Below are positions 33,122 to 39,929 of a stretch of DNA of 45,327 nt, piece by piece. The notes beneath the pieces were generated by a model that was not told the DNA's origin, searched no databases, and was given only the letters and a program-made list of their open reading frames with translations. Position 1 is the first letter of the stretch, and every line of letters begins with the position of its first letter. The stretch comes from a virus: positions 1 to 45,327 of the IMG/VR virus record IMGVR_UViG_3300044641_004965; one strand, written 5' to 3'. The position numbers and the translations under genes were made by a program.

Positions 33122-33466
33122 GTGCCGAATCCGAACAAGGCAAAGGGCAGCCGGTGGGAGTCCGAGGTCCGTGATTATCTGGCGACTGCTTTGGATGTGC
33201 GTGTAGAGCGCATTCCTGCAGGAGCAACCCTTGACCGTGGCGATCTGACCGGCATCAACGGTTTGTGTATTGAGTGCAAGAATGTTGCGAAGATAGAGCT
33301 GGCTGGCTGGGTTGACGAGGCCACTGCTGAGGCGCGAAACGTGGCACCCGACACTCTGCCAGTCGTGATTGCGAAGCGACGCAATAAGAGCGTCACCGAT
33401 GGCTACGCAGTGATGCCGCTGTGGGCATGGGCCGAATTGATGCGACGAGCAGGCAACGCTGAGTAG
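33122..33466 (+). CDS. Hjc-like Holliday junction resolvase
   Basis: This 114-residue protein starts at GTG 33122. It has the PD-(D/E)XK nuclease layout of archaeal-type Hjc: KAKGSRWESEVRDYL (E13), DRGDLTG (D41) and LCIECKN (E51-x-K53), with an R/P-rich loop (ERIPAGATLDRGD). It would cut four-way DNA junctions made during ERF-type recombination and packaging. The alternative is a general repair nuclease of the same fold. Confidence 0.8.
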   Translation: MPNPNKAKGSRWESEVRDYLATALDVRVERIPAGATLDRGDLTGINGLCIECKNVAKIELAGWVDEATAEARNVAPDTLPVVIAKRRNKSVTDGYAVMPLWAWAELMRRAGNAE

Positions 33467-33469
33467 CAT
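33464..33469 (+). promoter_or_regulatory. -10-like TAGCAT placed for leaderless start at 33476
   Basis: TAGCAT (33464-33469), six bases, then ATG 33476. No ribosome site precedes the ATG. The -35 is not clear. The spacing is the same as at the repeated promoters. One of five such TANNNT-N6-RTG starts. Confidence 0.35.
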
Positions 33470-33475
33470 GGTGCG

Positions 33476-33736
33476 ATGGACGAGAAGTGGTGGGACAGAT
33501 TGTGGGTCGTCCAGCTGTGGCGACTTCATCTTCACCATGTTCACCGGCAGCAACGTTTGCGGCATGAGGCTCGAGAGTTGAGGTCGGCGTTGGCCTGGGC
33601 GCAGGCTTCTGCTGCTGAGCAGACTCAGCGCCGGCTCGAGGCTGAAGATCGGGAGAAGGTGATGGCATCCATAGTCGCTGAGATGGGTATCGACGCGATG
33701 GCCCAATGGCTTCACAAGGACGAGAAGGACCAATAG
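33476..33736 (+). CDS. Small coiled-coil protein with apparent leaderless start
   Basis: This 86-residue protein has a Trp-rich N-terminus (DEKWWDRLWVVQLWRLHLHH) and a long Ala/Glu/Arg coiled coil. No Shine-Dalgarno precedes ATG 33476; TAGCAT ends six bases before it, so the mRNA may begin at the start codon. Function unknown. Confidence 0.55.
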   Translation: MDEKWWDRLWVVQLWRLHLHHVHRQQRLRHEARELRSALAWAQASAAEQTQRRLEAEDREKVMASIVAEMGIDAMAQWLHKDEKDQ

Positions 33737-33737
33737 G

Positions 33738-34076
33738 GTGACTTGGTGGGAGCGGGCTGCTTGCCGTGACGACAGCAAGGAAGTCTGGTTTGAGAAGAAC
33801 CGTCCACAGCGGGAGGTTACTAAGATCCTCCGCAGGTGCATGACAGAATGTGAAGTACAAACCGAATGTCTGAATCAGGCTCTGTCAGAGCCGGAGATGC
33901 ACGGAATGTGGGGAGGCTTCAGCGAGCAGGAACTCTTTGCGATCAGGACTCGACGCTTCTCACGGTGCCGGGAGTGTGGCCGGCGCTGGCCCAAAGCCAA
34001 ACTACGACCTACGACCGTTTGTAGATGGTGTCTCATTGAACGACTAGACATGGAGAATGAAACCAATGCGAGTTAG
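33738..34076 (+). CDS. WhiB-like Fe-S protein with variant Cys spacing and extra zinc ribbon
   Basis: This 112-residue protein starts at GTG 33738. It has the WhiB pattern of WERAACRDD (first Cys), RRCMTECEVQTECLNQAL (three Cys), then MHGMWGGFSEQEL (the G-W-G-G turn). WhiB proteins are actinobacterial [4Fe-4S] transcription factors that bind sigma factor; phage members can alter host transcription. Here the middle Cys pair is C-x3-C instead of the usual C-x2-C. Residues 75-100 add CRECGRRWP...CRWC, a further four-Cys motif not usual for the family. Confidence 0.8.
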   Translation: MTWWERAACRDDSKEVWFEKNRPQREVTKILRRCMTECEVQTECLNQALSEPEMHGMWGGFSEQELFAIRTRRFSRCRECGRRWPKAKLRPTTVCRWCLIERLDMENETNAS

Positions 34077-34257
34077 CGAAGCACTATTTACCTGCGTCGA
34101 GCACCCTGAGTGCCCGCCTGAGATCGCACAGATTCTGCGTGACTGCGCCTACGATGTCCAGAAAATGGAGATTGACACTGCGAGGCGAGGGGCACCGAAA
34201 GGCATCGGCCACCCTTCCTACCCCTACATCGGACCAGACCTGACGGTGGTGCGCTGA
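34066..34257 (+). CDS. Small unknown protein
   Basis: ATG 34066 is preferred (GGAG 11 bases upstream), with ATG 34057 in frame. The 63 residues include HPECPPEIAQILRDCAYD and PSYPYIGPDL. No family recognised. It overlaps the WhiB-like gene's end and the next ATG. Confidence 0.55.
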   Translation: MRVSEALFTCVEHPECPPEIAQILRDCAYDVQKMEIDTARRGAPKGIGHPSYPYIGPDLTVVR

Positions 34258-34463
34258 TGTGGGTCGTGGCGAGTTTGCTGGCAGCAGCTGGATGCAGCGG
34301 GTTCGGATTGGCAGCTGTATTCACTTACCGAGCGGCTGAGGACCGGCCAACCTGGGATCGGCCAGCCATTCTGTTGTTTCTGCTTACGACTGGCCTCCTC
34401 GCTGCAGCCCTATGGTGCGCCTATACTGCGGCTTTCCTGATCGCTAGCAACCTGGGAGCATAA
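34257..34463 (+). CDS. Small membrane protein with two hydrophobic segments
   Basis: ATG 34257 overlaps the previous stop by one base. The 68 residues have two membrane spans: VVASLLAAAGCSGFGLAAVF and ILLFLLTTGLLAAALWCAYT, joined by a charged loop. No family recognised. It is not near the lysis genes, so a superinfection or membrane-modulating role is only a guess. Confidence 0.6.
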   Translation: MWVVASLLAAAGCSGFGLAAVFTYRAAEDRPTWDRPAILLFLLTTGLLAAALWCAYTAAFLIASNLGA

Positions 34464-35117
34464 ATGAAGTTTGCGAAAGGATTAGAAGGCCTGCTCGAGC
34501 CGATCGACGGGATCGTCGAACTGAACGACAATCCGAGGCGAGGCGACGTTGACGCAGTCAAACGGTCGTATGACCGGTTCGGGCAACGCAAACCCATCGT
34601 TGTCCGTCACGACGAGGACGGAGTCGCAGTCTGCATCGCTGGCAATCACCAGTTGCGAGCGGCTCGAGAGCTTGGTTGGGAATCTATCGCTGTCAGTTGG
34701 GGGGATGACCTAACCGATGACGAGGCCAAAGCCTATGCGCTGGCCGATAACCGCATCGCTGAGCTTGGCGACTATGAGATCGACGTTCTCGCAAACGCTG
34801 TTCTAGAGCTTCACGCTAAGGACGCCACGCTTGCTGAGGCAGCCGGCTACTCAGAGGAAGCAGTCAAAGCGTTCGACTTTGAGGCCAGCATCGAGGATCT
34901 GCTTGGTGACCTGTCGCCAGTCTATGAAACTCCCGCTGAGGGTATGGAGCGTTACCTTGCGCAGCAGGTGATTGGCATCACGTTCCCGATTCCGGCAGAA
35001 CAGCATGACGAGCTGGTAACGCAACTGTTTGCTCTGCGTCGGGCATTTGACCATGAGACAACCACAGAAACTTTTATGAAACTCGTCGGTGACGCACATG
35101 CGGCACTTGAAGGTTGA
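34464..35117 (+). CDS. ParB/Srx-domain protein
   Basis: Residues 15-105 of 217 show the ParB-type N-terminal domain: NDNPRRGDVDAVKRSYDRFG, QRKPIVVRHDEDG, CIAGNHQLRAARELGWESI and KAYALADNRIAELG. Such domains have nucleotide-dependent DNA-binding or nuclease functions and in phages often occur with modification methylases. The C-terminal half is not recognisable. It overlaps the dioxygenase gene by 20 bases. No ParA is present, so a partition role is unlikely. Confidence 0.8.
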   Translation: MKFAKGLEGLLEPIDGIVELNDNPRRGDVDAVKRSYDRFGQRKPIVVRHDEDGVAVCIAGNHQLRAARELGWESIAVSWGDDLTDDEAKAYALADNRIAELGDYEIDVLANAVLELHAKDATLAEAAGYSEEAVKAFDFEASIEDLLGDLSPVYETPAEGMERYLAQQVIGITFPIPAEQHDELVTQLFALRRAFDHETTTETFMKLVGDAHAALEG

Positions 35118-35946
35118 ACGCCAGCAGCACGTCATCCCGCCAAGCACCGAGATGCGGACGTTCGCTGACGAGCCAGCGGCGGAGCCTATCCGTGGACCAG
35201 TTATTGCCCGAGACGACAACGGGTCGCTAGTTTTCGCACAGTTCCCGATCACCAATGGCAAAGCGAACCGAGTCCTCGAATGGTTGCCGCGCGCTTTCGA
35301 ACAAGTCGGCTTCCCCATCATGAAACGGATGGCTGGCTTCGCTCCACAGTCGCAAACGTTCGGGTCAGCGCCACCAGAACCGATGCGGCGACGCTACGCC
35401 TGCACAACTTGCGGTTTCGACCGCATCTACCCGCGAGTATCGAAGGCCCTTCAGGTGCTACTAGAAGGCGTTGTGCCTGATGTGCGGCAACAACTACCCG
35501 AGGAAGTCAAAGAGCACGAGGAAAAGGTCTACGGCAACATCCACGACGACTGGCTGCTCGCTGGCCAAGCCTGGTCATCCGGCGTGATCAACCGCTCAAC
35601 GATGCTGCCGTACCATACAGACAGGACGAACGTGTCCGGCGGTCTTTCCCTGCAGGTCAACCTCAGGAAGAACGCAGAAGGTGGCTGCCTCCACTTTCCT
35701 GAGTACGGAGTCTGGATATTGCCGGAGGACGGGACCGTGACCGTTTTCCGTGGCGGGACAACCTTCCACGCGGTCACCCCGATACACCTACAGAAACCTG
35801 ACGCCTACCGTTACTCCATTGTGTATTACGCAAAGTCCACCCTTCACAAGTGTGGAGCCAGGGCTGACGAGGCAAAAAGAGCTGCAAAGTATCAGACGTG
35901 GATTCTGGAGCAGCGGCTCGAGGCCAAAGGAATCAAACCGGAATGA
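35098..35946 (+). CDS. TET/JBP-like Fe(II)/2-oxoglutarate dioxygenase
   Basis: This 282-residue protein (ATG 35098; GTG 35089 possible) shows the double-stranded beta-helix oxygenase motifs: PYHTDRTNVSGG (Fe ligands H173 and D175), GGCLHFPEYGVW, TTFHAVTPI (distal ligand H224) and AYRYSIVYY (R238, the 2-oxoglutarate-binding Arg about 14 residues after the His). This arrangement and the GGxLxFPEYG strand match TET/JBP base hydroxylases. It would oxidise 5-methylcytosine (or thymine) in DNA. A CTTC pair at residues 102-105 may bind zinc. The next gene overlaps it and is a TET-associated glycosyltransferase-like protein, which supports the assignment. A prolyl hydroxylase-like enzyme is the main alternative. 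Confidence 0.78.
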   Translation: MRHLKVERQQHVIPPSTEMRTFADEPAAEPIRGPVIARDDNGSLVFAQFPITNGKANRVLEWLPRAFEQVGFPIMKRMAGFAPQSQTFGSAPPEPMRRRYACTTCGFDRIYPRVSKALQVLLEGVVPDVRQQLPEEVKEHEEKVYGNIHDDWLLAGQAWSSGVINRSTMLPYHTDRTNVSGGLSLQVNLRKNAEGGCLHFPEYGVWILPEDGTVTVFRGGTTFHAVTPIHLQKPDAYRYSIVYYAKSTLHKCGARADEAKRAAKYQTWILEQRLEAKGIKPE

Positions 35947-36662
35947 CGCTCCCCTACCATCTCGCAGTCATCTCGGCCCGCCGACCGCATTCTGTTCCAG
36001 CCATGAACCAGCTGCTACCCATCGGAGCCTGCTGGTACGTCCCCGAAGATGAGATGCAGGCATACAAGGACGCTGGCGCAAACCGTGTACGGGCAGCCAA
36101 CGCACTTGTAGAGGCGCGAAACCTGGCTCTAGACGACGCATTCTCCACCGACCAGTTATGCGTCCAAACCTCTGACGACCTCACCAAGATTCGGCGTCTC
36201 GGAGTCAAAGAGCATCCCGAGCTCACCATGCACGAAACCATCGAAGAGATGATGTCAGCAATGGCGCAAACCGGGGCACACCTCGTCGGCTGCGCCCCAA
36301 CCGCCAACCCCTTCTACGGCAAACACAACATCAACACCACAGGCTTCGTAGTAGGCGACCTCATCATGATCGCCCCGACACCTCTACGGTTCGACGCCAA
36401 CCTCACACTCAAAGAGGACTACGACTACACCTGCCAACACCTACACGCCTACGGCACCATCGCCCGCTGCGACTACCTGCTCGCCACCTACAAACACCGC
36501 ACAAACGAAGGCGGAGCAGTCACCTACCGAAACGAACAGCAGGAACGGCTCGCCATCGCCTACCTCAACGCCAAATGGCCCAACACGTTCAAACCAAACC
36601 CGAAGCGACCCAACGAAATCCTCATGCGCTGGAAACCGCCAGCAACCAAACCCAAACCGTGA
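35943..36662 (+). CDS. TET-associated glycosyltransferase-like protein
   Basis: This 239-residue protein starts at ATG 35943, overlapping the dioxygenase stop by four bases. It reads SARRPHSVPAMNQLLPIG, CWYVPEDEMQAYKDAGANRV, EARNLALDDAF, CVQTSDDLTK (DD at 78-79, the probable metal/nucleotide-sugar site), then NTTGFVVGDLIMI and EDYDYTCQHLHAYGTI. This is the pattern of the GT-A-type TET/JBP-associated glycosyltransferases. It would add sugar to hydroxymethylated bases. Its codons are unusually C- and A-rich compared with neighbours, which suggests recent acquisition. Sugar and target are unknown. Confidence 0.72.
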   Translation: MTLPYHLAVISARRPHSVPAMNQLLPIGACWYVPEDEMQAYKDAGANRVRAANALVEARNLALDDAFSTDQLCVQTSDDLTKIRRLGVKEHPELTMHETIEEMMSAMAQTGAHLVGCAPTANPFYGKHNINTTGFVVGDLIMIAPTPLRFDANLTLKEDYDYTCQHLHAYGTIARCDYLLATYKHRTNEGGAVTYRNEQQERLAIAYLNAKWPNTFKPNPKRPNEILMRWKPPATKPKP

Positions 36663-36665
36663 CGT

Positions 36666-36694
36666 TTCATCACAATCATCACAGGCGCTACTCT
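36666..36694 (+). promoter_or_regulatory. Possible promoter for terminase genes with leaderless start
   Basis: TTCATC (36666-36671), a 17-base spacer and TACTCT (36689-36694) are followed after six bases by ATG 36701 with no ribosome site. It would start terminase transcription as a leaderless mRNA. The -35 is weak. Confidence 0.35.
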
Positions 36695-36700
36695 TGATAC

Positions 36701-37138
36701 ATGGCTCTCACAACAGACCAGCAACAAGAAGTCATCGACCTGCGCATCGCCGGCCTATCCATCAGGGCAGTCGCTGAACGCACCAGTCATGCTCCGCAAA
36801 CTGTCCAGCGGGTCTGGCGTGACTACCTGAGAGAACGCTCTGAGGATCGCTCAGCCGAGATTGAGGCGCACCATCAGGAACTCATTGAGAGGTTCATGGC
36901 GCAAGCCCAGGAGGCACGTGAGGAGGCTCTGGTGGCCCGCAGGGATCGGGAGACACGGGAGCATCGCGCCTATCTGCGTGAGGAGCGGGATGCGTTGCGG
37001 GAGGTGATCCGCTTGACTGGCTTGGATGCGCCGATGAAGGTGAACCTGACCGGTGATCTCACGGTCGGGGTTAGCGTGGAGGAGACTCGTGGTGCGCTGA
37101 CCGACTACCTGGTGGGTTTGTGTCAATCCCCGAACTAG
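36701..37138 (+). CDS. terS: Terminase small subunit
   Basis: This 145-residue protein has an N-terminal helix-turn-helix (QQQEVIDLRIAGLSIRAVAE, RTSHAPQTVQRVWRDYL), a central charged coiled coil for oligomerisation (HHQELIERFMAQAQEAREEA) and a short strand-rich end (APMKVNLTGDLTVGVSVEE). It would bind the packaging site and hand DNA to the large subunit, whose gene overlaps its end by 19 bases. The start ATG has no Shine-Dalgarno and looks leaderless. Confidence 0.8.
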   Translation: MALTTDQQQEVIDLRIAGLSIRAVAERTSHAPQTVQRVWRDYLRERSEDRSAEIEAHHQELIERFMAQAQEAREEALVARRDRETREHRAYLREERDALREVIRLTGLDAPMKVNLTGDLTVGVSVEETRGALTDYLVGLCQSPN

Positions 37139-38532
37139 CCCAGCCGATCCTAGAGTTGGCTGGCGGCGACCCTGACAGAGTCCGTGAGATCGTCGCCAAT
37201 ATGGATCCGGCGCTTGTCGTGCGGCTGGCTCAGTCGTGGAGAACGTTTGCGAGGCCGGAGCAGGTCGCACCGGACGGTGACTGGTCCGTCTGGCTGGTGC
37301 TGGCTGGTCGTGGTTCCGGCAAGACGCGCGCTGCTGCTGAGTGGGTCGTGGAGCGTTTGCGGGAAGGTGACGGTCAGCGACGTGGCGCTCTTGTCGGGCA
37401 GACCCTTGAGGACGTCCGACTGGTTATGGTCGAAGGGGAGTCCGGACTTCTTCGCTGCTTGCCGCCATCGATGCTCGTCAACGGGTCTGTGGAGAGCTCA
37501 TGGAATCGTGGCCCTTGCGAACTGACTCTGGCTGACGGCTCGAGACTCAAAGGGTTCTCGTCTGAAACGCCAGGAAGGCTCCGTGGCCCGCAGCATCACT
37601 TCGTCTGGGGTGACGAGCCGGCTGAGTGGCGTGACTCTCGGTTGGGCATGGCTGAGGATACGACGATTGCTAACGCTCTGATCGGTTGCCGGCTACCGCC
37701 TGACCCGAGGGTTTGCCTGACTGGTACACCGAAAGGCGTGCGCCTGATTCGGGAGCTGGTGAGTGATTCCCGTACTGCCGTGACGCGCATGACCACCTAC
37801 GACAATCTGAGCAATCTGGCACCTGAGTATCGGGAGCGCATCCTCGACCGGTACGAGGGGACGCGGCTCGGGAGGCAGGAGCTGATGGGTGAGCTGCTGG
37901 AGGACTCAGGCGGGATGTTCTCTCGGGACTGGTTCCGGCTCACTGATGAGCGGTTGGAGGGCCGGCAGATCAGGGCATGGGACTTTGCTGCTACGGAGCC
38001 TTCAGATACCAACCCTGACCCTGACTGGACGGTTGGGGCGCTGGTCTGCTGGAACCCTGACGTGCTCGTAGAAGGACGTAGAGGGGTCATTCAGATACAG
38101 CACGTGGCACGCTGGCGTGTCGGTCCTGGCGAGAATCAGGATCGGTTCGTTGCCCAGTGTCGCGAGGACGGTTTCCCGAGGGTGCTTGTGGAGCAGGAGC
38201 CTGGCTCGGCTGGCAAGAACCTGATCGCTTCGTTCAGTAGGGCTATCCCATCAGTCAGGATTGAGGGAGTGCGGCCGACCGGCCCGAAGGAGGCTCGAGC
38301 AGAGGTATGGGCTTCGTTGGCTGAGCAGGGCAGAGTGTCTGTGCTGGCTGGTCCGTGGGCGACTGCGTTCCTTGACGAGTGCGATGAGTTCCCGTTGGGG
38401 GCGCACGACGATCAGGTGGACGCGGTATCACTGGCTGTTAGTGGTCTGATGGGCCGGCGGGGATCTGGTCGGAGGCCTAGGCAGCCGGAGGCGACGTTGC
38501 CGGTCGGGACTGGTCCCAGGGTGCGGTCGTGA
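37120..38532 (+). CDS. terL: Terminase large subunit
   Basis: The 470-residue protein has Walker A LAGRGSGKT (residues 61-69), Walker B FVWGDEPAEW (D165-E166), a coupling motif CLTGTPKG, and RNase H-like nuclease residues at IRAWDFAATEP (D288), VEQEPGSAG and GAHDDQVDAVS. It powers DNA packaging and cuts the concatemer. It starts at GTG 37120 inside the small-subunit gene. Portal and protease are not next to it but across the possible circular join. Confidence 0.93.
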   Translation: MSIPELAQPILELAGGDPDRVREIVANMDPALVVRLAQSWRTFARPEQVAPDGDWSVWLVLAGRGSGKTRAAAEWVVERLREGDGQRRGALVGQTLEDVRLVMVEGESGLLRCLPPSMLVNGSVESSWNRGPCELTLADGSRLKGFSSETPGRLRGPQHHFVWGDEPAEWRDSRLGMAEDTTIANALIGCRLPPDPRVCLTGTPKGVRLIRELVSDSRTAVTRMTTYDNLSNLAPEYRERILDRYEGTRLGRQELMGELLEDSGGMFSRDWFRLTDERLEGRQIRAWDFAATEPSDTNPDPDWTVGALVCWNPDVLVEGRRGVIQIQHVARWRVGPGENQDRFVAQCREDGFPRVLVEQEPGSAGKNLIASFSRAIPSVRIEGVRPTGPKEARAEVWASLAEQGRVSVLAGPWATAFLDECDEFPLGAHDDQVDAVSLAVSGLMGRRGSGRRPRQPEATLPVGTGPRVRS

Positions 38533-38538
38533 CCGAGC

Positions 38539-38551
38539 CACCTCGCAGGTG
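38539..38551 (+). promoter_or_regulatory. Small hairpin just upstream of promoter copy 4
   Basis: CACCT (38539-38543) and AGGTG (38547-38551) form a 5-bp stem with a CGC loop four bases before the -35 hexamer. It may be a weak terminator for the terminase gene or an operator half-site. It replaces the upstream box seen in promoter copies 1-3. Confidence 0.35.
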
Positions 38552-38555
38552 ATAG

Positions 38556-38584
38556 TTGACAGCACGTTTCTAGTGTGTTATAAT
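38556..38584 (+). promoter_or_regulatory. Repeated phage promoter, copy 4
   Basis: TTGACA (38556-38561), a 17-base spacer and TATAAT (38579-38584): both hexamers are perfect sigma70 consensus. The spacer differs from the other copies at one position next to the -35. The ATG at 38591 follows after six bases. It drives a three-gene cassette ended by the terminator at 39627. Confidence 0.9.
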
Positions 38585-38623
38585 GTGGTTATGGCCCACT
38601 ACACGACACAGGAGGAACGGACC

Positions 38624-38980
38624 ATGAGTAAGACCATTGACATCCCGAAGGCATGGTGGAACAACTTCACCGACGAGCTCATCTGCGACGACGCAACCGA
38701 CCCCAACACCGAGGACGAATGTCTCCGCCAGGTGTGGCTCATCCTCAACGCTCCAGCCATCAAGGAGCTGAAGCACGGCCGACGAGTGGAGGCCACACCG
38801 GAGATGCTGGAGGCCCTACACGATCAGGCCAAGTGGTACGCCTACTACTGGGGTGACGCTCTCGCTGACTCAGCATGGGACAAGGACGACCGGCTCGGCT
38901 GGATCGCTAAGGGTCGCAGCAGCGCAGCACTCCAGCGGAAGGTTAAGGCCATGATGGCCGAGATCGGGGAGGAGGCGTGA
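38624..38980 (+). CDS. Small unknown protein, first gene behind promoter copy 4
   Basis: ATG 38624 lies behind CAGGAGGA (118 residues). An in-frame ATG at 38591, at the predicted transcription start, would add 11 residues (MAHYTTQEERT). The protein is helical and Trp-rich (KAWWNNFTDELICDDATD, HDQAKWYAYYWGDALADS). No family recognised. It overlaps the next ATG. Confidence 0.65.
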   Translation: MSKTIDIPKAWWNNFTDELICDDATDPNTEDECLRQVWLILNAPAIKELKHGRRVEATPEMLEALHDQAKWYAYYWGDALADSAWDKDDRLGWIAKGRSSAALQRKVKAMMAEIGEEA

Positions 38981-39372
38981 TGGACACCATCACCAACATT
39001 CACAGCAGCCGTCCGGTGCCGACCCAGCAGCTCACGAAGCCCGAGGCGCTAGTTCGCCTCTGGCACCTCACCCGAATGATGCGAGAGCAGGGTGAGCTTC
39101 CCTTCGGAGCGTCGTTCAACCTCGGCGTACGCGTCTACCGATACACCTACGACACCATCCCTGACCGGGCAGCGATGGACACACCGGACGACGATGACCT
39201 TCATGACATCGGTGACTATGACTACGTGCTGGATCACTACGGATTGCATGAGGGGGAGGTCACTGAGATCTGGGTATACGAGTGGAGCCGGAGTGAGCTC
39301 TGCCACCAACTACATGAGACACGCACTGTCTGGATGGGAACGCCAGACGCAAACCCAGTCATCATTGACTGA
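38980..39372 (+). CDS. Unknown acidic 130-residue protein
   Basis: ATG 38980 overlaps the previous stop (TGATG). The protein has a helical N-terminal half (KPEALVRLWHLTRMMREQGE) and an acidic, Tyr-rich second half (DDDDLHDIGDYDYVLDHYGL). No recognised family. The middle gene of the cassette. Confidence 0.6.
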   Translation: MDTITNIHSSRPVPTQQLTKPEALVRLWHLTRMMREQGELPFGASFNLGVRVYRYTYDTIPDRAAMDTPDDDDLHDIGDYDYVLDHYGLHEGEVTEIWVYEWSRSELCHQLHETRTVWMGTPDANPVIID

Positions 39373-39386
39373 GCTCAGGAGGAACC

Positions 39387-39614
39387 ATGAAACACCACAG
39401 CGAGCACTTCGATCGTGGCTGGGAGTGGGCCATCAGCGTCACCCCAGGCTTGTCCGAGGAGCAGCTTCAAAGCCTGCTGAACCGCTGCGAGCATGAGAGC
39501 GTCATGGAGGCTGAGCAACCATCCGGCTCGAGCGACGTGGCCGACTATCTCGCTGGTCGTGTCGCTGGCGTAGATATGATGCTCGGGATGCTGCGCTTCG
39601 ACACACCAGTCTGA
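39387..39614 (+). CDS. Small unknown 75-residue protein
   Basis: ATG 39387 lies behind AGGAGGA. It reads as helical (FDRGWEWAISVTPGLSEEQL, DYLAGRVAGVDMMLGMLRF). No recognised family. It is the last gene before a strong terminator. Confidence 0.55.
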   Translation: MKHHSEHFDRGWEWAISVTPGLSEEQLQSLLNRCEHESVMEAEQPSGSSDVADYLAGRVAGVDMMLGMLRFDTPV

Positions 39615-39626
39615 CCCCTACCCCAG

Positions 39627-39661
39627 CAGGTGCCCCGATTGCTTCGGCGTCGGGGCACCTG
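39627..39661 (+). terminator. Strong hairpin terminator closing cassette 4
   Basis: CAGGTGCCCCGA (39627-39638) pairs perfectly with TCGGGGCACCTG (39650-39661) around a GCTTCGGC-containing loop, followed by TCTGTCT. A 12-base-pair stem makes it the strongest hairpin I noticed in the window. Confidence 0.85.
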
Positions 39662-39686
39662 TCTGTCTAGACGTCAGCATCGCTGA

Positions 39687-39692
39687 TACTCT
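39687..39692 (+). promoter_or_regulatory. -10-like TACTCT placed for leaderless start at 39699
   Basis: TACTCT (39687-39692), six bases, then ATG 39699. No ribosome site precedes the ATG, and the strong terminator upstream requires a new promoter here. No clear -35 is visible. The same hexamer and spacing occur before terS. Confidence 0.4.
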
Positions 39693-39698
39693 TGGCGT

Positions 39699-39929
39699 AT
39701 GGTCGTCGTCAGGTCAGCAACCGTCACGCTCCCTGATGGGAGGCTCGAGCGGCAGCGCAAGGTAACTGTCGCTGATGATGTGATCACAGTGATGGACCGG
39801 AGGACCGGTCGAACCATCTGGCAGGCCACGATCACGCAGGGTTCTCCAGCAGGTCGGCGCTGGTCTGTCCTCACAGACGCTGGAACGATCCAGGTTCGCT
39901 CTGGCTGTGGTTGCGGTGGCAACCGGTAG
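39699..39929 (+). CDS. Small strand-rich protein with C-terminal CGCG motif
   Basis: This 76-residue protein reads as a small beta domain (SATVTLPDGRLERQRKVTVA, DDVITVMDRRTGRTIWQATI) ending SGCGCGGNR. Its start looks leaderless. It overlaps the first glycosyltransferase gene by 23 bases and is the first gene of that operon. Function unknown. Confidence 0.6.
   Translation: MVVVRSATVTLPDGRLERQRKVTVADDVITVMDRRTGRTIWQATITQGSPAGRRWSVLTDAGTIQVRSGCGCGGNR

Noticed and set aside
33017-33841. Long minus-strand frame opposite the resolvase and WhiB-like genes
   Set aside because: The + strand carries clear Hjc-like and WhiB-like motifs; the minus frame shows no domain pattern.
34464-35117. Plasmid-type partition system
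   Set aside because: There is a ParB-like domain but no ParA ATPase and no obvious parS repeats nearby.
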